Source: Bacillus sp. B15-48
GTDB taxonomy: Bacteria; Bacillota; Bacilli; Bacillales; Cytobacillaceae
Reading direction: 5' to 3'
NCBI RefSeq assembly: GCF_016879755.1
Contig: NZ_WOFU01000004.1
Span: 434,001-498,000, forward strand
Length of the DNA stretch: 64,000 nucleotides
The translations under genes were made by a program, and so were the position numbers. The stretch's first letter is position 1, and the number at the start of each line of letters is the position of its first letter. The notes below the pieces were generated by a model. It saw only the letters and a program-made list of their open reading frames with translations. It ran no database searches and had not been told where the DNA came from. Of this stretch, positions 7,568 through 15,804 are shown piece by piece.

Positions 7568-8854
7568 TTATAGTCCCGCCACTCTTGGGATAAACGTACT
7601 AACCCATGGAACATAAGTGATCACGAGAAGAATAGCGATTGATATGACTAAGAATGGCAATATTGCCCTTATCAAGCCTTCTAGTTTCACATTTGCAATA
7701 GCGGATGTGATAAATAGAACCGTTCCAACCGGTGGTGTCAAAAGTCCAATGGTCAAATTAATAACGATGATCACACCGAAATGCAATGGATCAACACCAT
7801 ATGTTATGGCTAACGGAAGCAGAATCGGCACTAAAATAATCATAGCTGCAATCCCTTCCATTACCATCCCTACGAGCAAAAAGAGTACATTGATTAACAA
7901 TAGGAAAACAAGTGGGTTGCTTGTAAGCGATGTAATCCCTTCGGCAATAATTGTTGGTATGTTTTCAATCGTCAATACCCAACCAAAGATATTTGCAGTT
8001 GCAACTAAAAAAGTAACAATCGCTGCACTTCTTGCAGTATTTAAAAAGATTTGTGGTAAATCTTTTAATTTTAGTTCCCGATAGAAAAATGCACCGACGA
8101 TAAACGCAATCAAAGCTGCTACTGCGGCAGATTCAGTAGGAGTAAAGATTCCCGCCAAAATACCTACAACGATGATAAAAGGAATTAATAAGCCAGGCAA
8201 CACGCTCAATGAATTTTTCATTATTTCCGAAAATTGTGACTTCTCAGCTTTCGGATAATTATATTTTTTTCCTAGGAATGCGATTAAAATGGCAAAACCG
8301 AATGTAAATAGAATCCCTGGTATAATGCCTGCCATAAACAATCCGCCGATGGACACTTGAGCAGTTACACCGTATATAATAAATGGCATACTAGGTGGGA
8401 TTAATGGCCCAACAATAGAAGAAGCTCCAGTTAAGGCCGTACTGTACTCACGGTTATACCCTGACTTTTCCATTTCAGGCACCATCACTCGACTCATGAC
8501 CGCACTTTGTGCCTGGGCTGATCCCATGATGGAGGCAAGAAACGTATTTGCCGCAACATTTACATAAGCAAGTCCACCTCGGACATGCCCAATGATGCTA
8601 TTGGCAAATTTAATCAGTCGCCCAGTAACTCCGCCGAAGTTCATGAGCTCTCCGACTAACATAAACAGTGGGATTGCCAGCAATCCAAAATTTTGTGTCC
8701 CAGAAAACATCCTTGACGGCAATGAATTTAATATTTCAAAGCTGCCTGTAGCAAATACAAAGATGAGGGCTGTCAATCCCAACACAATAGCAATCGGGAC
8801 TCCTACCGCTATTAAAGCGACAAACCCAGTAAAAGCAATACCCATGGTGTTCAC
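7568..8854 (-). CDS. dctM: TRAP transporter large permease, DctM family
   Basis: A 428-aa membrane protein with about 12 helices and the usual length of DctM. Conserved family segments include LAIPLFMLVGELMNFGGVTGRL near residue 55, SAVMSRVMVPEM, GPLIPPSMPFIIYG and the C-terminal INLTIGLLTPPVGTVLF. It forms the Na+-driven translocation channel with DctQ. Its gene begins 11 bp after the dctQ stop; the dctP gene follows after 67 bp. Confidence 0.95.
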   Translation of the reverse strand: MNTMGIAFTGFVALIAVGVPIAIVLGLTALIFVFATGSFEILNSLPSRMFSGTQNFGLLAIPLFMLVGELMNFGGVTGRLIKFANSIIGHVRGGLAYVNVAANTFLASIMGSAQAQSAVMSRVMVPEMEKSGYNREYSTALTGASSIVGPLIPPSMPFIIYGVTAQVSIGGLFMAGIIPGILFTFGFAILIAFLGKKYNYPKAEKSQFSEIMKNSLSVLPGLLIPFIIVVGILAGIFTPTESAAVAALIAFIVGAFFYRELKLKDLPQIFLNTARSAAIVTFLVATANIFGWVLTIENIPTIIAEGITSLTSNPLVFLLLINVLFLLVGMVMEGIAAMIILVPILLPLAITYGVDPLHFGVIIVINLTIGLLTPPVGTVLFITSAIANVKLEGLIRAILPFLVISIAILLVITYVPWVSTFIPRVAGL

Positions 8855-8865
8855 TCCCCTCCAAA

Positions 8866-9384
8866 TTATGATGCTTCCTCAATTGGAACTTCTTTTACAC
8901 CTTTGTCTCTAAAAACCTTAACAATATTATCAATAGCAAATATGTTGATAAAAAGCAGGCCTAACGGCAAGACTAAATATGGCACCCACATCGGGACTTG
9001 AGACGAAATTGAAACCGTATTGATTGTTGATGGGGATGTAACCCATTGGATTGCATACACAACAACGATGGCAGAAAATATAATAATCATGAATTGTACA
9101 AAAACTTGTACAACTTTAAACACTTTCGTAGGAAACTTGTCAATCAAAATAGTAATGGCAGCCATACTCCCGTTTCTCACTGTTAAAGAAGCCCCTAAAA
9201 ATGTGCACCATGCAAACAGGAAAAGCGATACTTCATCTGCCCAAATTAGAGGTATTTTCAAAAAATAGCGGAACAACACATTGAGCACCATAACAATTAC
9301 AAGCAAGGCTGTAGAAATAATACTCAAAAACTTCGCGATGTTTTCCACACTTTTAATAAATAAATCATATCCTTTTAAAATCAT
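8866..9384 (-). CDS. dctQ: TRAP transporter small permease, DctQ family
   Basis: A 172-aa protein with four hydrophobic helices. It has the DctQ signature RYFLKIPLIWADEVSLFLFAW near residues 40-60 and GASLTVRNGSMAAI after it. It partners DctM. It is the first gene of the three-gene TRAP set and lies 90 bp downstream of the molybdenum hydroxylase large subunit, in the same direction. Confidence 0.93.
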   Translation of the reverse strand: MILKGYDLFIKSVENIAKFLSIISTALLVIVMVLNVLFRYFLKIPLIWADEVSLFLFAWCTFLGASLTVRNGSMAAITILIDKFPTKVFKVVQVFVQFMIIIFSAIVVVYAIQWVTSPSTINTVSISSQVPMWVPYLVLPLGLLFINIFAIDNIVKVFRDKGVKEVPIEEAS

Positions 9385-9431
9385 GAACTCTTCCTCATTC
9401 CCTCATGAGTTTTAAGTTAATTTGATAATCA

Positions 9432-9457
9432 AGCGGCTGCAGCCCTTCACAGCCGCT
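9432..9457 (-). terminator. GC-rich hairpin between hydroxylase and TRAP genes
   Basis: An 8-bp stem AGCGGCTG/CAGCCGCT with a 10-nt loop lies between the large-subunit stop (9474) and dctQ (9384). It lacks a U-run, so it is more likely an RNA-processing or partial-attenuation hairpin than a full terminator. Confidence 0.5.
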
Positions 9458-9473
9458 AAATTGTTAATTGCCT

Positions 9474-11834
9474 TTACAAACTTGCTTCTGCTTCCTTAAT
9501 TAAATTAAACACTTTGTTTGGACTTAGCGGCAGCTCAATGTCTTTAATAACAAGCGGCTTTAATGCATCCCTGACCGCATTCGCAATCGCAGCCGGCGGT
9601 CCAATGGTACCACCTTCACCTACACCTTTTACTCCCATTGGGTTCCGTGTTGATAGGTATGGTTCTTCACCAATTTCCACATCCGGTACTTCGATTGAAG
9701 TCGGAATTAAATAATCCATGAATGTTCCTGTTAGGAGTTGACCGTTGTCGTTGTATACAATTTCTTCATAAAGCGCTGCCCCAATCCCTTGCGCTACTCC
9801 ACCTTGAATTTGTCCTTCCACAACCATCGGGTTTAACACCCTGCCACAATCATCCACAACGATATATTTAAGGATTTCTACAAAACCAGTTTCTTTGTCA
9901 ACTTCAACGATTGCTACATGAATACCAGAAGAATACGTTACCGTTTCCGGTGAGAAGTAGTGGGACGCTTCCAATAATCGTTCTGCATCCTGAGGGACGA
10001 GACTATTTGGACCCGGTCTGGCTGCTTTGACGATATCCTTGAACGTGATTTTTTTATCAGGTGTTCCAATATGGAAAATTTCCCCGTTCTGGATCGTTAA
10101 TTGTTCTTTTTCTTCTTCCATTAAAATGGCGGCAATGTCCAAAATTTTATTTCTCAATTTTTCAGAGGCAATATGCACTGCGTTCCCGGCCGTTACAGCA
10201 CTACGGCTTGCAAAAGTACCAATGCCGAACGGAATGACATCTGTGTCGCCAGCCCTTACCGTTATATTTTCAGGACTAACACCAAGCTGATCAGCACTAA
10301 TTTGCGAGAACGTCGTTTCATGGCTCTGTCCATGTGGTGTGGAGCCAGTGCTAACGAGGATTTTACCTGTTTCATCTAGGCGAACGATTGCTCCTTCATA
10401 CGGCCCAATACCTGTTCCTTCTACATAAGAAGATAGACCAATTCCGACAAACTTGCCATCTTCTCTCCATTGCTTCTGTTGTTTGCGGAGTGTTTCATAA
10501 TCGGCCATATCAAGTGCCTTTTTCAAAAGTGTCGGATAATCTCCACTATCATAAATGACTTTCGCTCCGTCTCGGTAAATCATCCCTTGATCATAGGGCA
10601 TGTCTTCAAGGCGAATGATATTTTTAAACATAATGTCAGTCGGATCTAAATTTAACTCGTCCGCTATCATATCTATCAGCCGGTCCATGACATAAACAGC
10701 TTCCGGTCTACCTGCACCACGGTAGGCAATGTTTGGCGCTTTATTTGTCAGAATTGATAATCCTGTAATGTCATAATGCTCAATTTTGTAAAGGCCTCTT
10801 AAATGGGCAGCCGTATTATAAGGGCATGTTAACAAAAGCGGATTATATGCACCGTTATCGAGTACGAACTCATCTTGAATACCAACAATTTTCCCATCAT
10901 TGTTAAAAGCTACTTTCACTTGATGAATCTGATCGCGCGCGTGTCTCGTACTTTGTAAGTGTTCTAGTCGGTCTTCTACCCATCGGACTGGGCGTTCCAA
11001 CACCATCGACAAATATGGAATGAGGATTTCTTCTGGATAAACAGCACATTTGGCTCCAAATCCTCCCCCCATATCAGGTGCGACGACTCTCACCCGATTT
11101 TCATCAATGCTCAGCAAGTTGGCTAGGTTGGTGCGTACCATGTAGTTCACTTGGGTCGAGCTCCATACCTCAAGTTTTTCAAGCCTCGTATCAAACTTAG
11201 ATACGACCCCTCGTGTTTCAAGCGGGTTTGCTGTGACACGTGGTGTTCGGATTTTTGCTTCAAGCACCCTGTCCGCTTGCGAAAAACCTTGTTCAACATC
11301 TCCGACCGACAAATGGAACTTTGCCTGTACATTATTGTCAAGATGAGGGTGGATGACCGGCGCACTCTCTTCCATTGCTTCATATGGATCTGTAACAGGT
11401 TCCAACGGCTCATATTGTATTGTTACTAACGCAGCTGCATCCTCAGCAGTATAGCGGTCATCAGCCACAACAATGGCAATCGGCTGTCCTACATAAACGA
11501 CTTGTTCTTTCGCAAGAAGATCCTCTGAGCAAGGCTTAATTTCAGGTTGGATAAAATCAATTAAGCTTTGAGGAAGTGAAAATTCAGACAGAGCAGGAAG
11601 TGGCTTCACCTTGCCTTCTATATCCTTCGCAGTGATAACTGCATATACACCTTGTTGCTCTTCTGCTGCGGCTGTATCAATATTAAGTATGCGTGCGTGT
11701 GCGTAAGTACTTCTGATTACAAAGGCTTCGACCATCCTATCTAACTTCATATCAGCAACAAACTGACTTTTTCCGGTTAGAAGGCGATAGTCTTCTTTAC
11801 GCTTATATCTTTTTCCTACATATTGCTCCTGCAT
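9474..11834 (-). CDS. Xanthine-dehydrogenase-family molybdopterin-binding (large) subunit
   Basis: A 786-aa catalytic subunit of a molybdenum hydroxylase. The N-terminal RYKRKEDYRLLTGK and the YVGQPIAIVVADD motif mark the a/b-hammerhead domain. GGGFGAKCAVYPEE and IAYRGAGRPEA bind the cofactor, and GVGEGGTIGPPAAIANAV carries the catalytic glutamate. The active-site loop reads AYRGAGR, not the AYRCSFR of true aerobic CO dehydrogenase, so it is not a CO dehydrogenase. Such enzymes hydroxylate N-heteroaromatics, purines, aldehydes or aromatic acyl groups with water. With MocA, XdhC, BenE and a Rieske oxygenase in the block, an aromatic or heteroaromatic substrate is likely. Confidence 0.92.
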   Translation of the reverse strand: MQEQYVGKRYKRKEDYRLLTGKSQFVADMKLDRMVEAFVIRSTYAHARILNIDTAAAEEQQGVYAVITAKDIEGKVKPLPALSEFSLPQSLIDFIQPEIKPCSEDLLAKEQVVYVGQPIAIVVADDRYTAEDAAALVTIQYEPLEPVTDPYEAMEESAPVIHPHLDNNVQAKFHLSVGDVEQGFSQADRVLEAKIRTPRVTANPLETRGVVSKFDTRLEKLEVWSSTQVNYMVRTNLANLLSIDENRVRVVAPDMGGGFGAKCAVYPEEILIPYLSMVLERPVRWVEDRLEHLQSTRHARDQIHQVKVAFNNDGKIVGIQDEFVLDNGAYNPLLLTCPYNTAAHLRGLYKIEHYDITGLSILTNKAPNIAYRGAGRPEAVYVMDRLIDMIADELNLDPTDIMFKNIIRLEDMPYDQGMIYRDGAKVIYDSGDYPTLLKKALDMADYETLRKQQKQWREDGKFVGIGLSSYVEGTGIGPYEGAIVRLDETGKILVSTGSTPHGQSHETTFSQISADQLGVSPENITVRAGDTDVIPFGIGTFASRSAVTAGNAVHIASEKLRNKILDIAAILMEEEKEQLTIQNGEIFHIGTPDKKITFKDIVKAARPGPNSLVPQDAERLLEASHYFSPETVTYSSGIHVAIVEVDKETGFVEILKYIVVDDCGRVLNPMVVEGQIQGGVAQGIGAALYEEIVYNDNGQLLTGTFMDYLIPTSIEVPDVEIGEEPYLSTRNPMGVKGVGEGGTIGPPAAIANAVRDALKPLVIKDIELPLSPNKVFNLIKEAEASL

Positions 11835-11857
11835 CCTCTAACTTCCTTTCATAAAAA

Positions 11858-12367
11858 TTAAGACTTAACTTCAACAGCTTCATTTTCCTGGGCCGCTGCT
11901 TTTTGATCCACGAATTGTCTGACAGCCTTGACGATATTTGCATAGCCGGTACATCTACACAAGTTCCCTGAAATCATATCCCGAATTTCCTCATCGCTCG
12001 GTTCGGGAGTTCGTTCTAAGTCCGCTGTCAGCGTCATTAAAAATCCCGGTGTGCAAAATCCGCACTGTAACGCATGGTTATCGGAAAATGCTTGCTGTAA
12101 CGGATGAAGCGTTCCATCTTCATTAGCAAGTGATTCAACGGTTTCAATGTCTTTGCCGTCAGCCTGAACAACTAACGTGAGACAGGAACGAATCGCCCGA
12201 TCTCCCATTTTTACCGTACATGTACCGCAAACACCATGTTCACAGCCAAGATGTGTGCCGGTAAGGTCTAGTTCCTCACGTAAAAAGTCTGCCAGCAACA
12301 TTCTTGGTTCAATTTCTCTTACAATTTGTTTCCCGTTTACCATAAGCTCTACTTTCACGAGACTCAT
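11858..12367 (-). CDS. Molybdenum hydroxylase [2Fe-2S] small subunit
   Basis: A 169-aa iron-sulfur subunit with two clusters. The plant-ferredoxin-type cluster is bound by Cys42, Cys47, Cys50 and Cys62 (CEHGVCGTC). The family-specific helical cluster is bound by Cys102, Cys105, Cys137 and Cys139 (CGFCTPG and CRCTGYANI). It passes electrons from the molybdenum site to the FAD subunit. Its start overlaps the stop of the FAD-subunit gene by 4 bp, and the large subunit follows after 23 bp. Confidence 0.95.
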   Translation of the reverse strand: MSLVKVELMVNGKQIVREIEPRMLLADFLREELDLTGTHLGCEHGVCGTCTVKMGDRAIRSCLTLVVQADGKDIETVESLANEDGTLHPLQQAFSDNHALQCGFCTPGFLMTLTADLERTPEPSDEEIRDMISGNLCRCTGYANIVKAVRQFVDQKAAAQENEAVEVKS

Positions 12368-13245
12368 ACTATCATTCCTTTCGGAGTCCTGTTCACCGCA
12401 GTGATTAATGCCCTTTTAGTAAGTACTTTTGCTAGATGAATGCGATAGTCTGCTGTAGCATGCAAATCCCCTTCTGGGTCTAAATAATCATCAAGTTCCT
12501 GTAAAATTTCCTCAATCACGTCTTGTAGCGGTGGTTTGCCGATGAGTGCTTCCTCAATATCTTCCAAAACAGCAGGAACAGGGCTTGCGCCGCCAACCGC
12601 TAACTTCACTCTTGAGAAATTCCCATCTTCATCCAAACCGACCACTGCTGCTGCTTCCACAAGTGCAAAATCCCCATGCCTTCTAGTCATTTCAATGAAA
12701 GCGCACCCATCTTTTTCGTCAATGATTGGAAAACGGATTTCCTTTACAAGTTCCGTCGGTTCAAGTGATGTAAGCAAATAGGTCAGGAAAAACTCATCTG
12801 TTTCCACCGTTCTTTCCCCATCGGTACTAGCAATGACGATTTCTCCTCTTAGAGCGCTTAATATACACGGCAATTCTGCAGACGGGTCTGCATGGGCAAT
12901 GCTTCCGCCGATTGTGCCTAACGTCCGAATCTGCGGATGTCCGACATATTCAATCCCTTCAGACAAAAGCGGACAATGTTTGCTGATGATTTCAGAATCT
13001 TCTACTTGATAGTGTTTTGTCAAAGCGCCGATGGCAATATATGAATCTTCTTTTCTAATGTAGTTCAGTTCTTCGATGCGACTTACATCGATTAAGTACT
13101 GAGGTTGCGACAGACGCATATTCAATACTGGAACCAAACTTTGGCCACCGGAAATAATTTTCGCTTCTTCTCCATATTCCTCTAATAAATTGAGAGCTTC
13201 AGAGAGTGTAGCTGGCCGTAAATAATTAAATTTTCCTGGTTTCAT
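12364..13245 (-). CDS. Molybdenum hydroxylase FAD-binding medium subunit
   Basis: A 293-aa protein of the CoxM/CutM type. It has the two FAD motifs of the family, AKIISGGQSLVPVLNMRL near residue 35 and TIGGSIAHADPSAELP near residue 110, then a C-terminal CO-dehydrogenase flavoprotein domain. It takes electrons from the [2Fe-2S] subunit and delivers them to an acceptor. Order in the operon is medium, small, large, the usual arrangement. Confidence 0.94.
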   Translation of the reverse strand: MKPGKFNYLRPATLSEALNLLEEYGEEAKIISGGQSLVPVLNMRLSQPQYLIDVSRIEELNYIRKEDSYIAIGALTKHYQVEDSEIISKHCPLLSEGIEYVGHPQIRTLGTIGGSIAHADPSAELPCILSALRGEIVIASTDGERTVETDEFFLTYLLTSLEPTELVKEIRFPIIDEKDGCAFIEMTRRHGDFALVEAAAVVGLDEDGNFSRVKLAVGGASPVPAVLEDIEEALIGKPPLQDVIEEILQELDDYLDPEGDLHATADYRIHLAKVLTKRALITAVNRTPKGMIV

Positions 13246-13277
13246 TTTCTAGCCCCCATCGTTTCAAGCATTAATAA

Positions 13278-13730
13278 TTAATTTACTGAAATTTGGTCTC
13301 TTGACTTTTTCTCAATGTCCTTAAAGAATTTCCCAGCCATAAACTTAGCAATCCCTACCAATACCCTGCTACCTACACTGGCAATCATTCCACCGACATC
13401 TGCTTTACAATCCCAATGAAGTGTACAACCTTTGTCCGTTTCTTCGAGTTTGCAATCCATCGCTGCCTTTACATGTCCTGGTGACCCACTTCCTTCTGCG
13501 TTAAACACGTAATAGTAAGGGGCTTCAACGTCATCTAGTTTCACACGTCCAGTATATTCCCCTTTAACAGCTGCAACACCTAGCTTCATAACTACTTCAT
13601 ATTCATTTTCACCGATCAACTCAAGCTTTTGACAGCCAGGAATCACTTGTTTCAATATTTCAGGGTCATGCAGTGCTTTCCAAATCGTCTCAACTGGCAA
13701 TTTAAAATCCGTTTTTCCTTTTAGTTCCAT
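13278..13730 (-). CDS. CoxG-like SRPBCC protein
   Basis: A 150-aa START/SRPBCC-fold protein. It begins with FKLPVETIWKALHDPEILKQVIPGC and ends with AKFMAGKFFKDIEKK, as in CoxG. CoxG proteins accompany molybdenum hydroxylases; some anchor the enzyme at the membrane or help deliver quinone, though the role here is inferred. A close relative of the operator palindrome lies about 65 bp upstream of its start. Confidence 0.85.
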   Translation of the reverse strand: MELKGKTDFKLPVETIWKALHDPEILKQVIPGCQKLELIGENEYEVVMKLGVAAVKGEYTGRVKLDDVEAPYYYVFNAEGSGSPGHVKAAMDCKLEETDKGCTLHWDCKADVGGMIASVGSRVLVGIAKFMAGKFFKDIEKKSRDQISVN

Positions 13731-13793
13731 CGTTCATTCCCCTTTCGTTTTCCCGTAAATATGTTTGAGAGCAAATTCATTATTTGTTTTAGA

Positions 13794-13805
13794 GTTAGCA
13801 CTAAC
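13794..13805. promoter_or_regulatory. Operator-like palindrome GTTAGCACTAAC
   Basis: One base differs from the GTTAGTACTAAC pair at 2.9 kb; the GTTAG/CTAAC arms are intact. It lies between the DsrE-like gene and the CoxG-like gene, upstream of the latter, which suggests an internal regulated promoter. The -35/-10 boxes around it are weak. Confidence 0.65.
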
Positions 13806-13853
13806 TAAAATACAAACAATGAAAAAACTCAAACCTTCTATAAAGTTATAAAG

Positions 13854-14225
13854 TTATCCGTATGTAATCACTTTGTCGTGCTCTACGGTCATTTTCACTA
13901 GTTCATTCGGCATTCCAAGTTCTACATCTTTATTGACTAAATCTCCGTCTCCTACATTTCTAGCACCACATGAAACTTTTGAAAGGACGATTCTTCCGCC
14001 TCCACTAATGATTGCATCAACAGAATTTTTCAAAGGTACGGCGGTCACACCAACACCCAATGTTTTATCTAAATTTTCATCCTTAATAAGTTCTACTGCC
14101 TCACCCGCCAAAAACATAGAAACTTGGTGACCTTCTTCTACTGCAGTCTTTGCTATTAGAAAAGCTCTATCTGCCTGTGTAGGTGCAGAAGGACCATGAG
14201 TTAAATGAATAAGGATTTTCGCCAT
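13854..14225 (-). CDS. DsrE-like small protein
   Basis: A 123-aa protein from the ATG at 14223-14225, placed 9 nt after AGAGGTG. Longer starts would lie inside the promoter. MAKILIHLTHGPSAPTQADRAFLIAKTAVEEGHQ and VSMFLAGEAV are typical of the DsrE/DsrF/peroxiredoxin-2-like fold (sulfur-relay and related proteins). A cysteine occurs in KVSCGARN. It heads the molybdenum hydroxylase operon under two promoters. A role in sulfur supply to the Mo=S centre is attractive but is only an inference. Confidence 0.75.
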   Translation of the reverse strand: MAKILIHLTHGPSAPTQADRAFLIAKTAVEEGHQVSMFLAGEAVELIKDENLDKTLGVGVTAVPLKNSVDAIISGGGRIVLSKVSCGARNVGDGDLVNKDVELGMPNELVKMTVEHDKVITYG

Positions 14226-14262
14226 CTTAATGAACACCTCTTTTAATATAATGTTATTGCAT

Positions 14263-14291
14263 ATTATATTCTTTAAAATAAGAATTTTCAA
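14263..14291 (-). promoter_or_regulatory. Strong proximal promoter of the DsrE/hydroxylase operon
   Basis: TTGAAA (14291-14286), 17 bp, then a perfect TATAAT (14268-14263) on the minus strand, about 40 bp upstream of the DsrE-like ATG. It lies downstream of the operator, so a repressor bound at 14338-14349 would not directly occlude it. Confidence 0.65.
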
Positions 14292-14337
14292 TATATTTTA
14301 GAATATTTTTTCAATTGCCGTGTTGTTTTCATCGTTA

Positions 14338-14385
14338 GTTAGTGCTAGCTACCATAAGAATAACGTGTATTTTTTTATATGTCAA
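14338..14385 (-). promoter_or_regulatory. Distal promoter with overlapping operator GTTAGTGCTAGC
   Basis: On the minus strand TTGACA (14385-14380), 17 bp, TATTCT (14362-14357). The variant palindrome at 14338-14349 falls at the predicted transcription start. This repeats the TTGACA/TATTCT plus GTTAG-palindrome layout of the dioxygenase promoter, which argues for one shared repressor. Confidence 0.65.
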
Positions 14386-14832
14386 CGAATATTCCGTCTG
14401 TTCTGAAAATTTTTAATTTTACTTAAAATGACTGTTTCGAATACCGCATTGAAGCTTTCTTATCAACATGTACTATTTATTTCTTAATCATGACTATGTT
14501 TCATTTAAGCTATACACCGTTTGCAAATATCGGGATTATTAGTTATTCTAATTTGTTTAAAGCAAAACAGATTGTTCCCCATTCCTCCTTTCTTTCTATT
14601 AATAATATTGCTTTGCTATTCTTCAAGTTCCATTGCGTAATGGATGTTAACTCAAAATGAAATACTATTTTTCTTAAAAATACTCTTTTATTGTTTGATT
14701 TAATAATATTTCAGGAACACTTTCATGTCACATATTTTGTTAGTAAATCTTACACAATTTTTATTTAAGAAATGAATTCATCTATAAATTAATGAAGTAT
14801 CAGACGATCTTCCTCAAAATAAAACAAATAAA

Positions 14833-14867
14833 AAAGCTAGCCTACATCGATACTGAAGACTAGCTTT
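14833..14867 (-). terminator. Intrinsic terminator of the SDR gene
   Basis: AAAGCTAG (14833-14840) pairs with CTAGCTTT (14860-14867). On the minus strand the stem is followed by TTTATTTGTTTTATTTT. Confidence 0.8.
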
Positions 14868-14929
14868 CCTTGATTTGATTTTTTCATCTCCAGGTTTACT
14901 TTTAAAAGCACTTTAGCGCCGTTATCGGA

Positions 14930-15682
14930 TTATTTAATTAACCAACCTCCATCAACCGGTAAAATGGATCCGTGGACAAAATCCGAATCACTACTAGCTA
15001 AAAACAACGAAGCACTTGCGATTTCTTCCGGCTCCCCATATCTTGCTGCCGGGACTGAGTTAATCGATTTCTTTACTTCATCGTTTTCAAAAAGTTCTTT
15101 CGTCATATTTGTTAAAATCGCACCCGGAGCGATAGCATTTACTTTAATTCCTTTCGGTCCATATTCAGTAGATAGCTGTTTCGTATATCCGACAAGACCA
15201 TGCTTTGAAATGGTATATGCTGTTCCACCGCCATTAGCTGTAATGCCTGCAACAGATACGATATTAATAATCGTTCCATTGCCTCTTTCTAGCATTTGTG
15301 GAAGAACGGCATTCGTAAGTAGAACTGGTCCCTTTAAGTTAACACCAATTATCTTATCAAAAAAGTCTGATGATACTTCTAACGACGGCAAAAACCCGTC
15401 AAATATTCCGGCTGTATTACATAGAATGTCAATTTTATTAAATTGATCCAACCCTTTTTTTATCGCCTTACATACTTCCTCTTCATTGGAAACATCTAAG
15501 GAGATAGCTAAAGCATCTCCTCCCTCAGCTTTAATTTGCTCTACCACTTTCTCAGTTTGTTTAAAATTAATATCAGCTGCAATAACTTGAGCACCCTCTT
15601 TAGCAAAAAGAATGGCTTGGGCCTTTCCCATACCTGAGCCAGCACCAGTTATAAACGCTACTTTCCCATCCAATTTCCCCAT
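14930..15682 (-). CDS. Short-chain dehydrogenase/reductase
   Basis: A 250-aa classical SDR. It has the nucleotide-binding TGAGSGMGKA near residues 12-21, ADIN at the end of beta-2 (an acidic residue that favours NAD over NADP), NTAG, and the catalytic Ser-Tyr-Lys set (VSVAG, then YTISK). The end LPVDGGWLIK is standard. It oxidises a secondary alcohol or dihydrodiol, or reduces the ketone; the sequence cannot fix the substrate. It is the last gene of a run from 17.2 kb and is followed by a terminator. Confidence 0.88.
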   Translation of the reverse strand: MGKLDGKVAFITGAGSGMGKAQAILFAKEGAQVIAADINFKQTEKVVEQIKAEGGDALAISLDVSNEEEVCKAIKKGLDQFNKIDILCNTAGIFDGFLPSLEVSSDFFDKIIGVNLKGPVLLTNAVLPQMLERGNGTIINIVSVAGITANGGGTAYTISKHGLVGYTKQLSTEYGPKGIKVNAIAPGAILTNMTKELFENDEVKKSINSVPAARYGEPEEIASASLFLASSDSDFVHGSILPVDGGWLIK

Positions 15683-15804
15683 TTTGTTTAGCCTCCCTTT
15701 CTATAATAAAAGCTTATAACTCACTTTCCCTTTTTAGTACGGGTAGATAGAGGTAAAAGAAATTTATCCTCTGAATTTTTTATCATATTAAACTCACATT
15801 TTCC

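Larger units (their letters stand above)
14226..14929. other. Regulatory gap upstream of the molybdenum hydroxylase operon
   Basis: No gene seen in about 700 bp of A+T-rich DNA. The left part holds two promoters and an operator for the DsrE-like gene (14263-14385). The right end holds the terminator of the SDR gene (14833-14867). Between 14400 and 14820 I see only A+T-rich sequence with no convincing reading frame or repeat. Confidence 0.7.

Noticed and set aside
9474-11834. Aerobic carbon monoxide dehydrogenase large subunit (CoxL)
   Set aside because: The cofactor loop reads AYRGAGR rather than AYRCSFR, so the CO-oxidising signature is missing. The CoxG and CoxM names refer only to homologous parts.
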